NCBI RefSeq assembly: GCF_029051725.1
Contig: NZ_JAACFU010000008.1
Location: 310,001 to 374,000 of the forward strand
Direction of reading: 5' to 3'
From: Bradyrhizobium sp. CSS354
GTDB taxonomy: Bacteria; Pseudomonadota; Alphaproteobacteria; Rhizobiales; Xanthobacteraceae
Length of the DNA: 64,000 nucleotides
The translations under genes were made by a program, and so were the position numbers. The stretch's first letter is position 1; every line of letters starts with the position of its first letter. Positions 40,172 through 49,009 of the stretch are shown piece after piece. The notes beneath the pieces were generated by a model. That model was not told the DNA's origin. It ran no database searches and saw only the letters and a program-made list of their open reading frames with translations.

Positions 40172-40756
40172 ATGAACCACGACGCCTATCCCGACAATTA
40201 CATCCGGGGCATCCTCAACAACGTGAAAACGATCGCGATGGTCGGCGCCTCGCCCGTCAACGTGCGGCCGAGCTATTTCGCGTTCAAATATTTGGCCCAG
40301 CGCGGCTACGACATGATTCCGGTCAATCCAGGCCATGTCGGCAAGGAGCTGCTCGGAAAACCCTTCGTCGCCTCGCTGTCCGACATCGGCCGTCCCGTCG
40401 ACATGATCGACATTTTCCGCAACTCCAGTCACATCATGCCGGTGGTCGAGGAAGCCCTCACGCTCGATCCGCTGCCGATGGTGATCTGGATGCAGTTGGG
40501 AGCGCGCGACGATGCGGCGGCGCTGAAGGCGGAATCGGTTGGTATCAAGGTGGTGATGAACCGCTGCCCCAAAATCGAATATGGCCGTCTGTCGTCGGAA
40601 ATCTCCTGGATGGGCGTCAATTCGCGCACGCTGAGCTCCAAACGCGCCCCGGTGCCGACGCAGGGCATGCGACTATCCCTCAATAGGATGAGTGTCGGCG
40701 GCGGCGACACCGCGGCATCGGACCGCGCCGCCAAGAACAAGAGCGAGCAAAGCTGA
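40172..40756 (+). CDS. CoA-binding domain protein (YccU-like)
   Basis: A 194-residue protein with a Rossmann-type CoA-binding domain over about residues 10-145: KTIAMVGASPVNVRPSYFAF opens the nucleotide loop, and the domain ends near KVVMNRCPKIEYGRL. The conserved Cys and pattern match the succinyl-CoA synthetase-like CoA-binding family. The last ~45 residues are an extra polar tail. It lies 139 bases upstream of the O-acetylhomoserine sulfhydrylase gene on the same strand, a pairing often seen in rhizobia. Confidence 0.88.
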   Translation: MNHDAYPDNYIRGILNNVKTIAMVGASPVNVRPSYFAFKYLAQRGYDMIPVNPGHVGKELLGKPFVASLSDIGRPVDMIDIFRNSSHIMPVVEEALTLDPLPMVIWMQLGARDDAAALKAESVGIKVVMNRCPKIEYGRLSSEISWMGVNSRTLSSKRAPVPTQGMRLSLNRMSVGGGDTAASDRAAKNKSEQS

Positions 40757-40894
40757 CGCAATTGCGAAGGTTTCATTTCGCGAACGCGACAATGCGTAGC
40801 ACGATCGTTCTGATGTGAAGCCGCGCCTTGACGGCAACCGCGGCGCCAATCAGCATGCCGCGCGATTTCAGACCACGAGAACAGGACGCCCTCA

Positions 40895-42175
40895 ATGAGC
40901 GATCGCCTTCCGGGATTTTCGACCCTCGCCGTGCATGCCGGTGCACAGCCCGATCCCACCACCGGTGCGCGCGCGACTCCGATCTATCAAACGACGTCGT
41001 TCGTCTTCAACGACGCCGACCATGCCGCCTCCCTGTTCGGCCTGCAGGCGTTCGGCAACATCTATACCCGCATCGGCAATCCCACCAATGCGGTGCTGGA
41101 AGAGCGCGTCGCGGCCCTCGAAGGCGGCACGGCCGCGCTTGCGGTGGCCTCGGGCCATGCCGCGCAGGTCGTGGTGCTGCAGCAATTGCTCCAGCCCGGC
41201 GACGAGTTCATCGCGGCGCGAAAGCTCTACGGCGGCTCGATCAACCAGTTCACGCACGCATTCAAGAGCTTCGGCTGGAACGTGGTGTGGGCCGATCCCG
41301 ACGACATCGCGAGCTTCGAGCGCGCGGTCACGCCGCGCACGAAAGCGATCTTCATCGAGTCCATCGCCAATCCCGCCGGCAGCATCACCGACATCGAGGC
41401 GATCTCGACGGTGGCGCGCAAGGCGGGCGTACCGCTGATCGTCGACAACACGCTGGCCTCGCCCTATCTGATCCGCCCCATCGATCACGGCGCGGACATC
41501 GTCGTGCACTCGCTGACCAAGTTTCTCGGCGGCCACGGCAATTCGATCGGCGGCATCATCGTCGATGCCGGCACCTTCGACTGGTCGACCGGCGGCAAAT
41601 ATCCGATGCTGTCGGAGCCGCGGCCCGAATATCACGGCATCCGGCTCCAGGAGACGTTTGGCAATTTCGCCTTCGCGATCGCCTGCCGCGTGCTCGGCCT
41701 GCGCGACCTCGGCCCCGCGCTGTCGCCGTTCAACGCCTTCATGATCCTCACCGGCATTGAGACATTGCCGCTGCGCATGCAGAAGCACTGCGACAATGCG
41801 AAAGCGGTCGCCGAATTCCTCGCCGGCCATCCGGCGGTCGCCGCGGTGAACTATGCGGGCCTTGCAAGCGACAAGTACAACCAGCTCGCGCGCAAATACG
41901 CGCCGAAGGGTGCCGGCGCCGTGTTCACCTTCAGCCTTAAGGGCGGCTACGATGCCGGCGTGAGTCTGGTGTCGAAGTTGCAGCTGTTCTCGCATCTGGC
42001 CAATGTCGGCGACACCCGCTCGCTGGTCATCCATCCGGCCTCGACCACGCACAGCCAGCTCGACGACGCCGCCAAGGTCAAGTCCGGCGCCGGCCCCGAC
42101 GTGGTGCGGCTCTCGATCGGCATCGAGGACAAGGAAGATTTGATCGCCGATCTGGAACAGGCGCTGAGCGCGTAG
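40895..42175 (+). CDS. metY: O-acetylhomoserine sulfhydrylase (aminocarboxypropyltransferase)
   Basis: A 426-residue PLP enzyme of the Cys/Met metabolism family. It makes homocysteine (or methionine with methanethiol) from O-acetylhomoserine and sulfide. The PLP Lys is in VVHSLTKFLGGHGNSIGG (about residue 210), and the cofactor region YTRIGNPTNAVLEERVAALE and the stretch PLIVDNTLASPYLIRPIDHG match the family. Length 426 fits MetY more than the ~395-residue MetZ, so metY is preferred, although O-succinylhomoserine use cannot be excluded by sequence. Confidence 0.9.
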   Translation: MSDRLPGFSTLAVHAGAQPDPTTGARATPIYQTTSFVFNDADHAASLFGLQAFGNIYTRIGNPTNAVLEERVAALEGGTAALAVASGHAAQVVVLQQLLQPGDEFIAARKLYGGSINQFTHAFKSFGWNVVWADPDDIASFERAVTPRTKAIFIESIANPAGSITDIEAISTVARKAGVPLIVDNTLASPYLIRPIDHGADIVVHSLTKFLGGHGNSIGGIIVDAGTFDWSTGGKYPMLSEPRPEYHGIRLQETFGNFAFAIACRVLGLRDLGPALSPFNAFMILTGIETLPLRMQKHCDNAKAVAEFLAGHPAVAAVNYAGLASDKYNQLARKYAPKGAGAVFTFSLKGGYDAGVSLVSKLQLFSHLANVGDTRSLVIHPASTTHSQLDDAAKVKSGAGPDVVRLSIGIEDKEDLIADLEQALSA

Positions 42176-42182
42176 CTTCTCC

Positions 42183-42300
42183 GGTCATTCCGGGGCGCGC
42201 GACAGCGCGAACCCGGAATCTCGACGTCGCATCATAAGCTCTAGATTCCGGGTTCGGTGCTTCGCACCGCCCCGGATTGACGGCGGCTTTTTGGCCGCCG
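42183..42300. repeat. Palindromic intergenic repeat, family C, with an adjoining hairpin
   Basis: GGTCATTCCGGGG at the left is mirrored by CCCCGGATTGACGG at the right, with inner arms GAACCCGGAATCT and AGATTCCGGGTTC. It is followed at once by a separate hairpin, CGGCGGC and GCCGCCG around TTTTTG (42281-42300). Together they follow metY and may act as a terminator. The inner element resembles repeats common in Bradyrhizobium-type genomes. Confidence 0.8.
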
Positions 42301-42372
42301 TCAGTTAACAGTCATTAACCATATCTGCCGCATACATCGTCACTGGATCGCCCCTTTGATTCGGAGCCAACG

Positions 42373-42717
42373 ATGCTGCGCTGGATAGTGCCTGCCCTTG
42401 CGGCAATGCTGACGGTCTCAGCTGCGTTTGCCGCCGATCTGCCGGCCACGCCGAGGCGGCGGGCCGCCGTTCCGCCACAGGAGCCGCCGCAGGTCTATGT
42501 CGAGACCGATCCGGATGCGCTGATCTCGCCGGCTTACGGCATCGGCAGTTACATCCGCAACCTGCCGGGTACGCCACTGCTGCCGGGCTCCCATACGCTG
42601 CCGGGCTATTACGGCCGCCCTTGGGACTACGATTACCAGGGCTCGTATTACGGCGGGAAGCAGGTCGATTATTTCTGGCGCCTGCCCTACTCGTGCGGCA
42701 TCTATGGCTATTGCTGA
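42373..42717 (+). CDS. Small exported Pro/Tyr/Gly-rich protein of unknown function
   Basis: A 114-residue protein with a clear signal peptide (MLRWIVPALAAMLTVSAAFA, cut after AFA). The mature part is rich in Pro, Tyr and Gly, with two Cys near the end (YSCGIYGYC). No domain recognised; such proteins are common in Bradyrhizobium and could be part of the cell envelope. A run GTTAACAGTCATTAACC lies about 50 bases before the start. It is convergent with ctaA, 13 bases apart. Confidence 0.75.
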   Translation: MLRWIVPALAAMLTVSAAFAADLPATPRRRAAVPPQEPPQVYVETDPDALISPAYGIGSYIRNLPGTPLLPGSHTLPGYYGRPWDYDYQGSYYGGKQVDYFWRLPYSCGIYGYC

Positions 42718-42730
42718 GGAGCAGACCCGA

Positions 42731-43813
42731 TCAACCGGCCTGACCGACGGGAACCGCGCGCGGCTGCGCTTCGGTTGTGCCACGCGTCGCGAGCCGCTCA
42801 GTCTGCATCACCGCAAGCATCAGCACCACGATCGCGACCGCCTGATGCGCGAGCGCGAGATCAATCGGCACCTGGTTGAGCAGCGTAAGGATGCCGAGCA
42901 ATGCTTGCAGGCTCACCCCGGCCAACAGCAAAAGCGCCCCACTTGCCGCGGACCCCGCGCGTGAACGCACCGCATCGAACGCGTGCAACGCTGCCAGCGC
43001 GAACAGCGCATAGGCCGTCATGCGGTGCTCGAACTGCACCGTCAGCACATTGTCGAACATGTTGCGCCACCACGGCGTCTCGAACCACAATCGCTCCCCT
43101 GAGGGAATGAACGCGCCGTCGATCTGCGGCCAGGTGTTGTAGGCGCGGCCGGCACGCAGGCCGGCAACCAGCGCACCGAAATAGATCTGGATAAAGGTCA
43201 CGACGAGGAGCAAGGCGCTCGTGAAGCGCAACCGCGACGATGCTGCGATCTGCGGACGCCCGGCGAGCCGCCGCACCGTCCAGACGATGCCGGCGAAGAT
43301 CACGAGCGCGAGCACAAGATGCGTCGCCAGCCGATATTGCGACACCTCGACGCGTTCAGACAGTCCTGAGGCCACCATCCACCAGCCGACCGCGCCCTGG
43401 AGCCCGCCGAGCCCGAACAACAGCCACAACCGCCGCTTCAACTCACCGGACAGGCCGCCGCGCCACAGGAAGAACAGGAACGGCAAAAGATAAGCGATGC
43501 CGATGAAACGGCCGAGCAGCCGGTGGCTCCATTCCCACCAGAAGATCTCCTTGAACTCGGACAGGCTCATGCCCGCGTTGAGCTCGCGATATTGCGGGAT
43601 CGTCTTGTAGGCCTCGAAGGCCGCCGTCCACTGCGCTTCCGAGAGTGGCGGAACGCTGCCCGTGACCGGCTTCCATTCGACGATCGAGAGCCCGGATTCC
43701 GTCAGCCGCGTCGCGCCGCCGACCAGCACCATCAGCGCGATCAGCGCAGCCACTGCGATCAGCCACCAGCGCACGGCGCGATGCGGCTCGGACGGGGTGG
43801 AAATCGTCGTCAT
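42731..43813 (-). CDS. ctaA: Haem A synthase (COX15/CtaA family)
   Basis: A 360-residue inner-membrane enzyme that converts haem O to haem A for cytochrome aa3 oxidases. Eight helices are visible. The haem-ligand histidines of the two four-helix halves are present in SHRLLGRFIG, RLATHLVLAL, FEHRMTAYAL and LALAHQAVAI. The start is set at ATG 43813 (MTTISTPSEPHRAVRWW), giving the usual length; the longer frame to 43999 is unlike the family. It is divergent from a DUF2842 gene 110 bases away, and CtaA with DUF2842 is a recurrent alphaproteobacterial pairing. Confidence 0.93.
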   Translation of the reverse strand: MTTISTPSEPHRAVRWWLIAVAALIALMVLVGGATRLTESGLSIVEWKPVTGSVPPLSEAQWTAAFEAYKTIPQYRELNAGMSLSEFKEIFWWEWSHRLLGRFIGIAYLLPFLFFLWRGGLSGELKRRLWLLFGLGGLQGAVGWWMVASGLSERVEVSQYRLATHLVLALVIFAGIVWTVRRLAGRPQIAASSRLRFTSALLLVVTFIQIYFGALVAGLRAGRAYNTWPQIDGAFIPSGERLWFETPWWRNMFDNVLTVQFEHRMTAYALFALAALHAFDAVRSRAGSAASGALLLLAGVSLQALLGILTLLNQVPIDLALAHQAVAIVVLMLAVMQTERLATRGTTEAQPRAVPVGQAG

Positions 43814-43922
43814 TCGAGGCAAAAACCAGAGCTTGAACCGGCAAGGCTTGAACCAAACTGCGTGCCCCTTATAGTCCCCCGCTCCCGCAGCGCAAGTTAC
43901 GCGAAAGCCGCGATATTCCGTC

Positions 43923-44144
43923 ATGACGATCCGCACCCGCAAGTTCCTCGGCACCATCCTGCTCCTGGTGCTCGCCACCGTCTGGGCCCTGCTCGGCATG
44001 GCGCTGGCGCAGATGCCGTGGATCGCCGAGTCCGGCTGGCGGCAGGCAATCTATTACGTGGTGGTCGGCATGGGCTGGGTGCTGCCGGCGATGCCGATCG
44101 TGAGCTGGATGCAGCGGCCCGACCGGGCCAAATCGAGTTCGTAG
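43923..44144 (+). CDS. DUF2842 small membrane protein
   Basis: A 73-residue protein with two hydrophobic helices (LGTILLLVLATVWALLGMAL and IYYVVVGMGWVLPAMPIVSW) and basic ends (MTIRTRKF, WMQRPDRAK). This matches DUF2842, a short alphaproteobacterial membrane family often next to ctaA. Function unknown; a link to cytochrome oxidase assembly is only suggested by location. It ends 22 bases before the convergent NodB-fold gene. Confidence 0.85.
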   Translation: MTIRTRKFLGTILLLVLATVWALLGMALAQMPWIAESGWRQAIYYVVVGMGWVLPAMPIVSWMQRPDRAKSSS

Positions 44145-44165
44145 CGCTTCCAGTTCGTAGCGCTG

Positions 44166-45209
44166 CTAGCTCGCGGCAGTGCCGGTCGGCTTCACCGGCG
44201 CAAAAGCAACCCCCGACACCAGCACCCGCATGACGCGCAGCGAGCGCACCCGGCCATCCCAGGAAATGCGCGGCAACGCGCGCAGATTGGTGCGTCCCTT
44301 CGCGTCCACCACGCCCGGGATCGTCGTCACCGCGCTGGCGAAGCCGGCCTCCTCCGCCATGAGGACATGGCTGCGCCGGAACGAGGCGCGATCGCCGAAC
44401 GGAAAGGCGAGATGGCGGATATCGCGATCGAAGGCCGCTTCCGCCACCGCCTTGCCCATCGTCATCTCGCGCAGCGCCGCCGCATCCTTCATGTTGGCGA
44501 GCACGGGATAGTTCACAGTCGCACTGCCGATCGTCACCAGCGGATCGGCCGCAAGCCTCGCCAGATCCTCCCAATTCATCGATGCCTCGCGCGAGAGCGC
44601 GGCAAGGTCCACCCGGTAGCGCGTGCAGAGGTCTGCGATCGCAGCCGACACATCGGCCGGCGGCAGCGAGCGCAGCCAGGCCTCGACGAACGAAAACAGC
44701 GCCTGCTTCCCGGCGTTATCAGTAACCGTGAAGCGCTGTTCCTTCTCGCCCATCATCAGGCTGACACGGCTCTCGCGCGCGATCACCTGTTCGAGTCCGA
44801 GCCACCACGCCTCACCGACGCCATCGGGAAACGCCGTGGGCACATAGATCGTGAAGGGCACGGCATGGCGCGCCAGCACCGGATAGACAAAGTCGATCAG
44901 ATCCTTGCCGGCGCCGTCGAAGGTGAGTGCCACGAAGCGCCTTTGTTCCGACAGCGTCACCGCGCGCCGGCAGACCTCGTCCATGCCGAGAAAATCATAC
45001 TTCCACCGCTTCAGCGCCCGAATGGCGCGATCGAGGAAATGCGGCGTGATCTCGTTCTCGCGCAACGGCTGAAACCCGCCGCGCCGCCGCGGCCGCACAT
45101 GCGCAAAGCGCAGGATGGCGCCGGCGCCGCGACTGCGCAGCGCAGCCTGGCCTGTGAACCAGGTCAGCTCAAGGCGCAGCCGTTCCAGCCATCTGTCGTC
45201 GGATGCCAA
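44166..45209 (-). CDS. NodB-fold (polysaccharide deacetylase-like) protein lacking metal ligands
   Basis: A 347-residue protein with the NodB homology domain. Motif 1, normally TFDDG, reads ALTFDGAGKD: the catalytic Asp stays but the metal-binding second Asp is Gly. Motif 2, normally HTxxHPxL, reads GSATVNYPVL: both metal His are gone (Ala and Tyr). Motif 3 is partly kept (HLAFPFGDRASF). With all three zinc ligands lost, deacetylase activity is improbable; a binding or regulatory role in polysaccharide handling is more likely. TTG 45209 is the only fitting start, with GAGG upstream. It opens the exopolysaccharide locus and is divergent from a GNAT/CelD-like gene. Confidence 0.8.
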   Translation of the reverse strand: MASDDRWLERLRLELTWFTGQAALRSRGAGAILRFAHVRPRRRGGFQPLRENEITPHFLDRAIRALKRWKYDFLGMDEVCRRAVTLSEQRRFVALTFDGAGKDLIDFVYPVLARHAVPFTIYVPTAFPDGVGEAWWLGLEQVIARESRVSLMMGEKEQRFTVTDNAGKQALFSFVEAWLRSLPPADVSAAIADLCTRYRVDLAALSREASMNWEDLARLAADPLVTIGSATVNYPVLANMKDAAALREMTMGKAVAEAAFDRDIRHLAFPFGDRASFRRSHVLMAEEAGFASAVTTIPGVVDAKGRTNLRALPRISWDGRVRSLRVMRVLVSGVAFAPVKPTGTAAS

Positions 45210-45336
45210 TATCCCACCTCGCGCCCGTCGGCGGCCGTTCGCCCCCTATAGTCATTACCCTTTGTTGACATTTCTTTGCAAAGGTCGGCCACCGGCCGAA
45301 TTACGCATATTTTTGATTTCTCGACAGGTTTCGCGA

Positions 45337-46518
45337 ATGACCATGGCTGCGGCGATGCAAAGCCGGACGGCAGAATTGCCAGCGCGGTCGAAAGCGGGCC
45401 GCATCGCGCATGTCGATATCGTGACCGATCTCGGCGCGGCCGAGGCCGTCTGGCGCGCCTTCGAGCAGCCCGGTCACCTCTTTACGCCCTATCAGCGATT
45501 TGATCTGCTCAGTCCCTGGCAGCGCCTGGTCGGCGAGCACGAACGCGCCCGCCCTTTCATCGTCGTTGCCCGCGACGCCGAGCATCAGCCGCTCCTGCTG
45601 CTGCCACTCTCGCTGCGCCAAAACCACGGCGTGCGCACGGCCTGCTTCATGGGCGGCAAGCATACGACCTTCAACATGGGCCTGTGGAACGCCGAATTTG
45701 CAGCGCAGGTCGTCATCGGTGATCTCGACGCGCTGTTTGCGCCGCTCGGCGAGCATGCCGACGTGCTCGCGCTGACCCAGCAGCCGCTGCAGTGGAACGA
45801 CCAGCAGAACCCGTTCGCGCATTTGCCGCGCCAGAGCGCGATCAACGGCTGCCCGCTGCTCACGATGGAACCGGGCGGCCCGCCGGCATCGCGGATCAGC
45901 AACTCCTTCCGTCGCCGCCTCAAGAGCAAGGAGAAGAAGCTGCAGGCGCTCGCCGGCTATCGCTATCATTTGGCGACCACCGACGCGGACATCACCCGCC
46001 TGCTCGACTGGTTCTTCCGCGTCAAGCCGGCGCGGATGGCCGAACAGAAGCTTCCCAACGTCTTCGCCGAGCCCGGCGTGGAGCAATTCGTCCGCAGCGC
46101 CTGCCTTGCGCCACGCGGTGACGGCCGCGTCATCGACATCCATGCGCTCGAATGCGACGACGAGGTAATCGCGATTTTCGCCGGCGTCGCCGACGGCCAG
46201 CGCTTCTCGATGATGTTCAACACCTACACGATGTCCGAGCGCGCCCGCTACAGCCCCGGGCTGATCCTGATGCGCTACATCATCGACCGCTGCGCCGAGC
46301 GCGGCTACCGATCGCTCGACCTCGGCATCGGCTCGGACGAGTACAAGCGGATGTTCTGCAAGGACGACCAGGACATCTTCGATAGCTTTGTTCCGCTAAC
46401 GTCACGCGGAAAACTCGCGGCGATGGCGATGTCCTCGCTGAGCCACGGCAAGCGGCTGGTGAAACAGAACCAGATGTTGTTCGACCTGGCGCAGCGGCTG
46501 CGGCGAGCGTTCGGGTAA
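45337..46518 (+). CDS. GNAT-superfamily acyltransferase, CelD/BcsL-like
   Basis: A 393-residue protein. The C-terminal half (about residues 180-350) has the GNAT-like core of the CelD/BcsL family found in cellulose and exopolysaccharide loci: NSFRRRLKSKEKKLQAL, then IFAGVADGQRFSMMFNTY and LILMRYIIDRCAERGYRSLD, which would form the acyl-CoA binding site. An acylation of sugar or lipid-linked intermediate is inferred. The start is set at ATG 45337; the open frame from 45115 runs through the divergent gene's upstream region. It is convergent with the Wzc-like gene. Confidence 0.8.
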   Translation: MTMAAAMQSRTAELPARSKAGRIAHVDIVTDLGAAEAVWRAFEQPGHLFTPYQRFDLLSPWQRLVGEHERARPFIVVARDAEHQPLLLLPLSLRQNHGVRTACFMGGKHTTFNMGLWNAEFAAQVVIGDLDALFAPLGEHADVLALTQQPLQWNDQQNPFAHLPRQSAINGCPLLTMEPGGPPASRISNSFRRRLKSKEKKLQALAGYRYHLATTDADITRLLDWFFRVKPARMAEQKLPNVFAEPGVEQFVRSACLAPRGDGRVIDIHALECDDEVIAIFAGVADGQRFSMMFNTYTMSERARYSPGLILMRYIIDRCAERGYRSLDLGIGSDEYKRMFCKDDQDIFDSFVPLTSRGKLAAMAMSSLSHGKRLVKQNQMLFDLAQRLRRAFG

Positions 46519-46529
46519 TCCGCGTTAGC

Positions 46530-48806
46530 CTACGCCGCCACGACGCGCGGCGCGTCCCTCGCATCCGACGGCTGCACGGACCTTTTCAGCATCGTCACTT
46601 TGCTGAAGCCGACGGCGCTGAGCTGCTCGCACATCAGCGCGCGCGCATCCGGCGTCATCGAGGCGTCGGGCACCACGACGGCGCGGGCATTCGCCGTCAG
46701 GAGCTCGGCCGGAAGATCGGAGGCACTGCCGGCATCGAGCAACACGTGGTCGTAGGCGCGCAGCAGCGCGTCGATCGCGAGCGTCACGCGGGGCGACTGC
46801 AACAGGCTGCGATCGAAGCCGGGACGGCCGGCCATGACCAGATGCAGCCGCGAGAGCTTGTCCCGGGTGATAATCTGCGCGAACGACGCCTCGCCCTGCA
46901 TCAGTTCGGCAAGACCGGGGGCCGAGGCATCGACGGACACGGCGGCCATGGCCGGCGAGGACGCGGCGAGATCGACCACGACCACCCGCGCGTCGCGCGC
47001 CAGGTGCCGGGCCAATGTCAGCGTCGACAGCGTGATGGCTTCGCCGCTCGCAGTGCCCAGTACCGTGACTTTCTTCGCCATGGTTCCGGCGGCGCGCAGG
47101 CTGTGGGCCAGATGCTCGATCTCCGCGAATTCGGAGACATCGGCGTCAGCCGTCATCTCCGGCTGCAGCGGCGCAGGTTCTGCCATGACCGGATCGACGA
47201 CCGGATCGGCGAAGGGCTCGACGACCACCGGTTGGACGATTTGCTCCTGGCGAGCCGACGTCCGCGTCAGCGCTGGCGCGAACACCGCGACCGCACGGGG
47301 TGCAGTCTGGCGCAGCAACTCTCCGGTGACGACGACGCCGGACGAGAGCAGCAGTGTCGCGATCGTCGCGATCAGCACGATCGGCAGCTTCTTCGGATAG
47401 GCCGGCGTGTTCGAGACGATGGCGCGCGAGATGATGCGGCCATCGGTCGGCGCGGTGTCGATGGTCTCGCGGGTGTTGGCTTCACGGTACTTCGCGAGAT
47501 AGGTTTCGAGCAGGTCGCGCTGGGCCTTGGCCTCACGCTCGAGGGCGCGGAGCTGCACGTCCTGGCCGTTGGTGGCCGTCGCCTGCTTCTTGAGCTGCTC
47601 GAGGCTCACCGACAATTCCTGGACGCGCCCGCTGGCGGCACGCGCATCGTTTTCGAGCGTGCGGGCAAGCTTGGCGGCCTCGTCGCGGATCTGGGTGTCG
47701 AGGTCGGCGAGCTGCGCCTTCAATTCCTTGATGCGCGGATGGTTGCCGAGCAACGTCGACGATTGCTCGGCCAGCTGCGCCCGCAACGCCACGCGCTGCT
47801 GCGAAGGCGTGCGCATCGATTCCGAGTTCAAAATTTCCGACGACTCGATCGGTTTGCCGCTCTGGATCATCTCGCGGATCAGGCGCGCTTTCGACTCCGC
47901 ATCGGCCTTGAGCGCGCGTGCATTGTTGAGCTGGGTGTTGACCTCGCCCATCTGCTGGTTCGACAACGTCGTGTTGTTGGTGCCGACGAACAGGCTCGAC
48001 TTGGAGCGGAAGTCCTCGGCCTTCGCTTCGGCCTCGGAGACGTTCCGTCGCAACTCGTCGATCCTGCCGGCATACCACTGGCTGGCGTTTCGGGCCTGAT
48101 CCTGACGCGCATCCTGCTGGAGCACGAGATAGCCGTCGGCGATCGAATTGGCGACGCGCACGGCGAGATCGGGATCGGCAGACTGGAATTCGATCACGAT
48201 CACGCGCGACTTGTCGACGGCGTAGGCCTGGAGGCGCTCGTAATAGGCGTCGAGCACGCGCTCTTCCGGCGTCATCGAGAACGGATCGCGGCCGATGCCG
48301 ACCAGCGCCGCAAGCGACTTCAGCGGCGAAATGCCTTGCAGCACCGGGTCGAACTCGGGCCGCTCCGCAAGCTTGTTCTTCTTGATGATCTCGCGCGCGA
48401 GATCGCGCGACAGCACGAGCTGCACCTGGCTGGTGACGGCTTCGGCATCGAGCGCTTGCCGCTCCTCGGCGCGGTCGCTGTTGGGGCGCAGAAACACGTT
48501 CTCGCGGCCGTCGATCAGGATGCGGGATTCAGACTTGTAGCGCGGCGTGATGAGATTGACGATCGCGACGGATGCGACGAGCGCCAGCACCGTCGGCACG
48601 ATGATCCAGCCGCGCTTGCGCGCCAATGCCGCGCCGAGCGCGTGCAGGTCGATATCGCCGGACTCAACTGGCGCCGGCCTCGGAGCGACGGGCGCAGGCT
48701 TCGCTTCAATCCGGGGCTCGAGCTCGGCCCGCTTGGCTGCGGCCTTCGCGACAGCCCGCTCGACCACCGCCTTGTCCTTGCCGGCACGCCAGAACGCTAA
48801 ACGCAT
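46530..48806 (-). CDS. Wzc/ExoP-like exopolysaccharide chain-length and export protein with degenerate ATPase domain
   Basis: A 758-residue polysaccharide co-polymerase. After a cytosolic N-terminus (about 70 residues), TM1 (GWIIVPTVLALVASVAIVNL) opens the periplasmic Wzz domain, followed by a long coiled coil (about 190-470, many EAEAK/RELEREA-like heptads), and TM2 (LPIVLIATIATLLLSSGVVV). The C-terminal cytosolic domain matches the BY-kinase fold (VTVLGTASGEAITLSTLTL), but Walker A has no Gly-Lys-Ser/Thr, Walker A' lacks the second Asp (VVVVDLAASSP), and there is no Tyr cluster at the end. It controls chain length and export with the initiating transferase and GT genes nearby, but tyrosine-kinase control appears lost. 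Confidence 0.88.
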   Translation of the reverse strand: MRLAFWRAGKDKAVVERAVAKAAAKRAELEPRIEAKPAPVAPRPAPVESGDIDLHALGAALARKRGWIIVPTVLALVASVAIVNLITPRYKSESRILIDGRENVFLRPNSDRAEERQALDAEAVTSQVQLVLSRDLAREIIKKNKLAERPEFDPVLQGISPLKSLAALVGIGRDPFSMTPEERVLDAYYERLQAYAVDKSRVIVIEFQSADPDLAVRVANSIADGYLVLQQDARQDQARNASQWYAGRIDELRRNVSEAEAKAEDFRSKSSLFVGTNNTTLSNQQMGEVNTQLNNARALKADAESKARLIREMIQSGKPIESSEILNSESMRTPSQQRVALRAQLAEQSSTLLGNHPRIKELKAQLADLDTQIRDEAAKLARTLENDARAASGRVQELSVSLEQLKKQATATNGQDVQLRALEREAKAQRDLLETYLAKYREANTRETIDTAPTDGRIISRAIVSNTPAYPKKLPIVLIATIATLLLSSGVVVTGELLRQTAPRAVAVFAPALTRTSARQEQIVQPVVVEPFADPVVDPVMAEPAPLQPEMTADADVSEFAEIEHLAHSLRAAGTMAKKVTVLGTASGEAITLSTLTLARHLARDARVVVVDLAASSPAMAAVSVDASAPGLAELMQGEASFAQIITRDKLSRLHLVMAGRPGFDRSLLQSPRVTLAIDALLRAYDHVLLDAGSASDLPAELLTANARAVVVPDASMTPDARALMCEQLSAVGFSKVTMLKRSVQPSDARDAPRVVAA

Positions 48807-49009
48807 CGAACACTCCCGCAGGCGCAACGCCACGAACCTACCTCAACCGGGGCGATTACACTCCATTAAGGTTGCCGCTGGGTTAATCGCGGCGTGCGGC
48901 AACTCGCGCGTGCACGTCCGTCACCGTTTGTTAACCACGAGGGCTCTTAATCCGTCTCGATATTTCGTGAGATTGTTCGAGCATTCGCCGTCGAGCGCTG
49001 GTTTTGATC
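48807..49009. promoter_or_regulatory. Divergent promoter region of the exopolysaccharide locus
   Basis: These 200 bases separate the Wzc-like gene and the glycosyltransferase gene. They are AT-richer than the surroundings and contain four TTAA motifs in pairs 13 bases apart (for example GTTAACCACGAGGGCTCTTAA). TTAA pairs form CtrA boxes when seven bases apart, so this is not a match. No confident promoter is seen. Confidence 0.3.

Noticed and set aside
42303..42320. CtrA-like box (TTAA pair) before the small exported protein gene
   Set aside because: The TTAA motifs are six bases apart rather than the seven needed for a CtrA box.
46746..48800. 684-residue plus-strand frame
   Set aside because: Antisense of the Wzc-like gene, whose domain order is clear.
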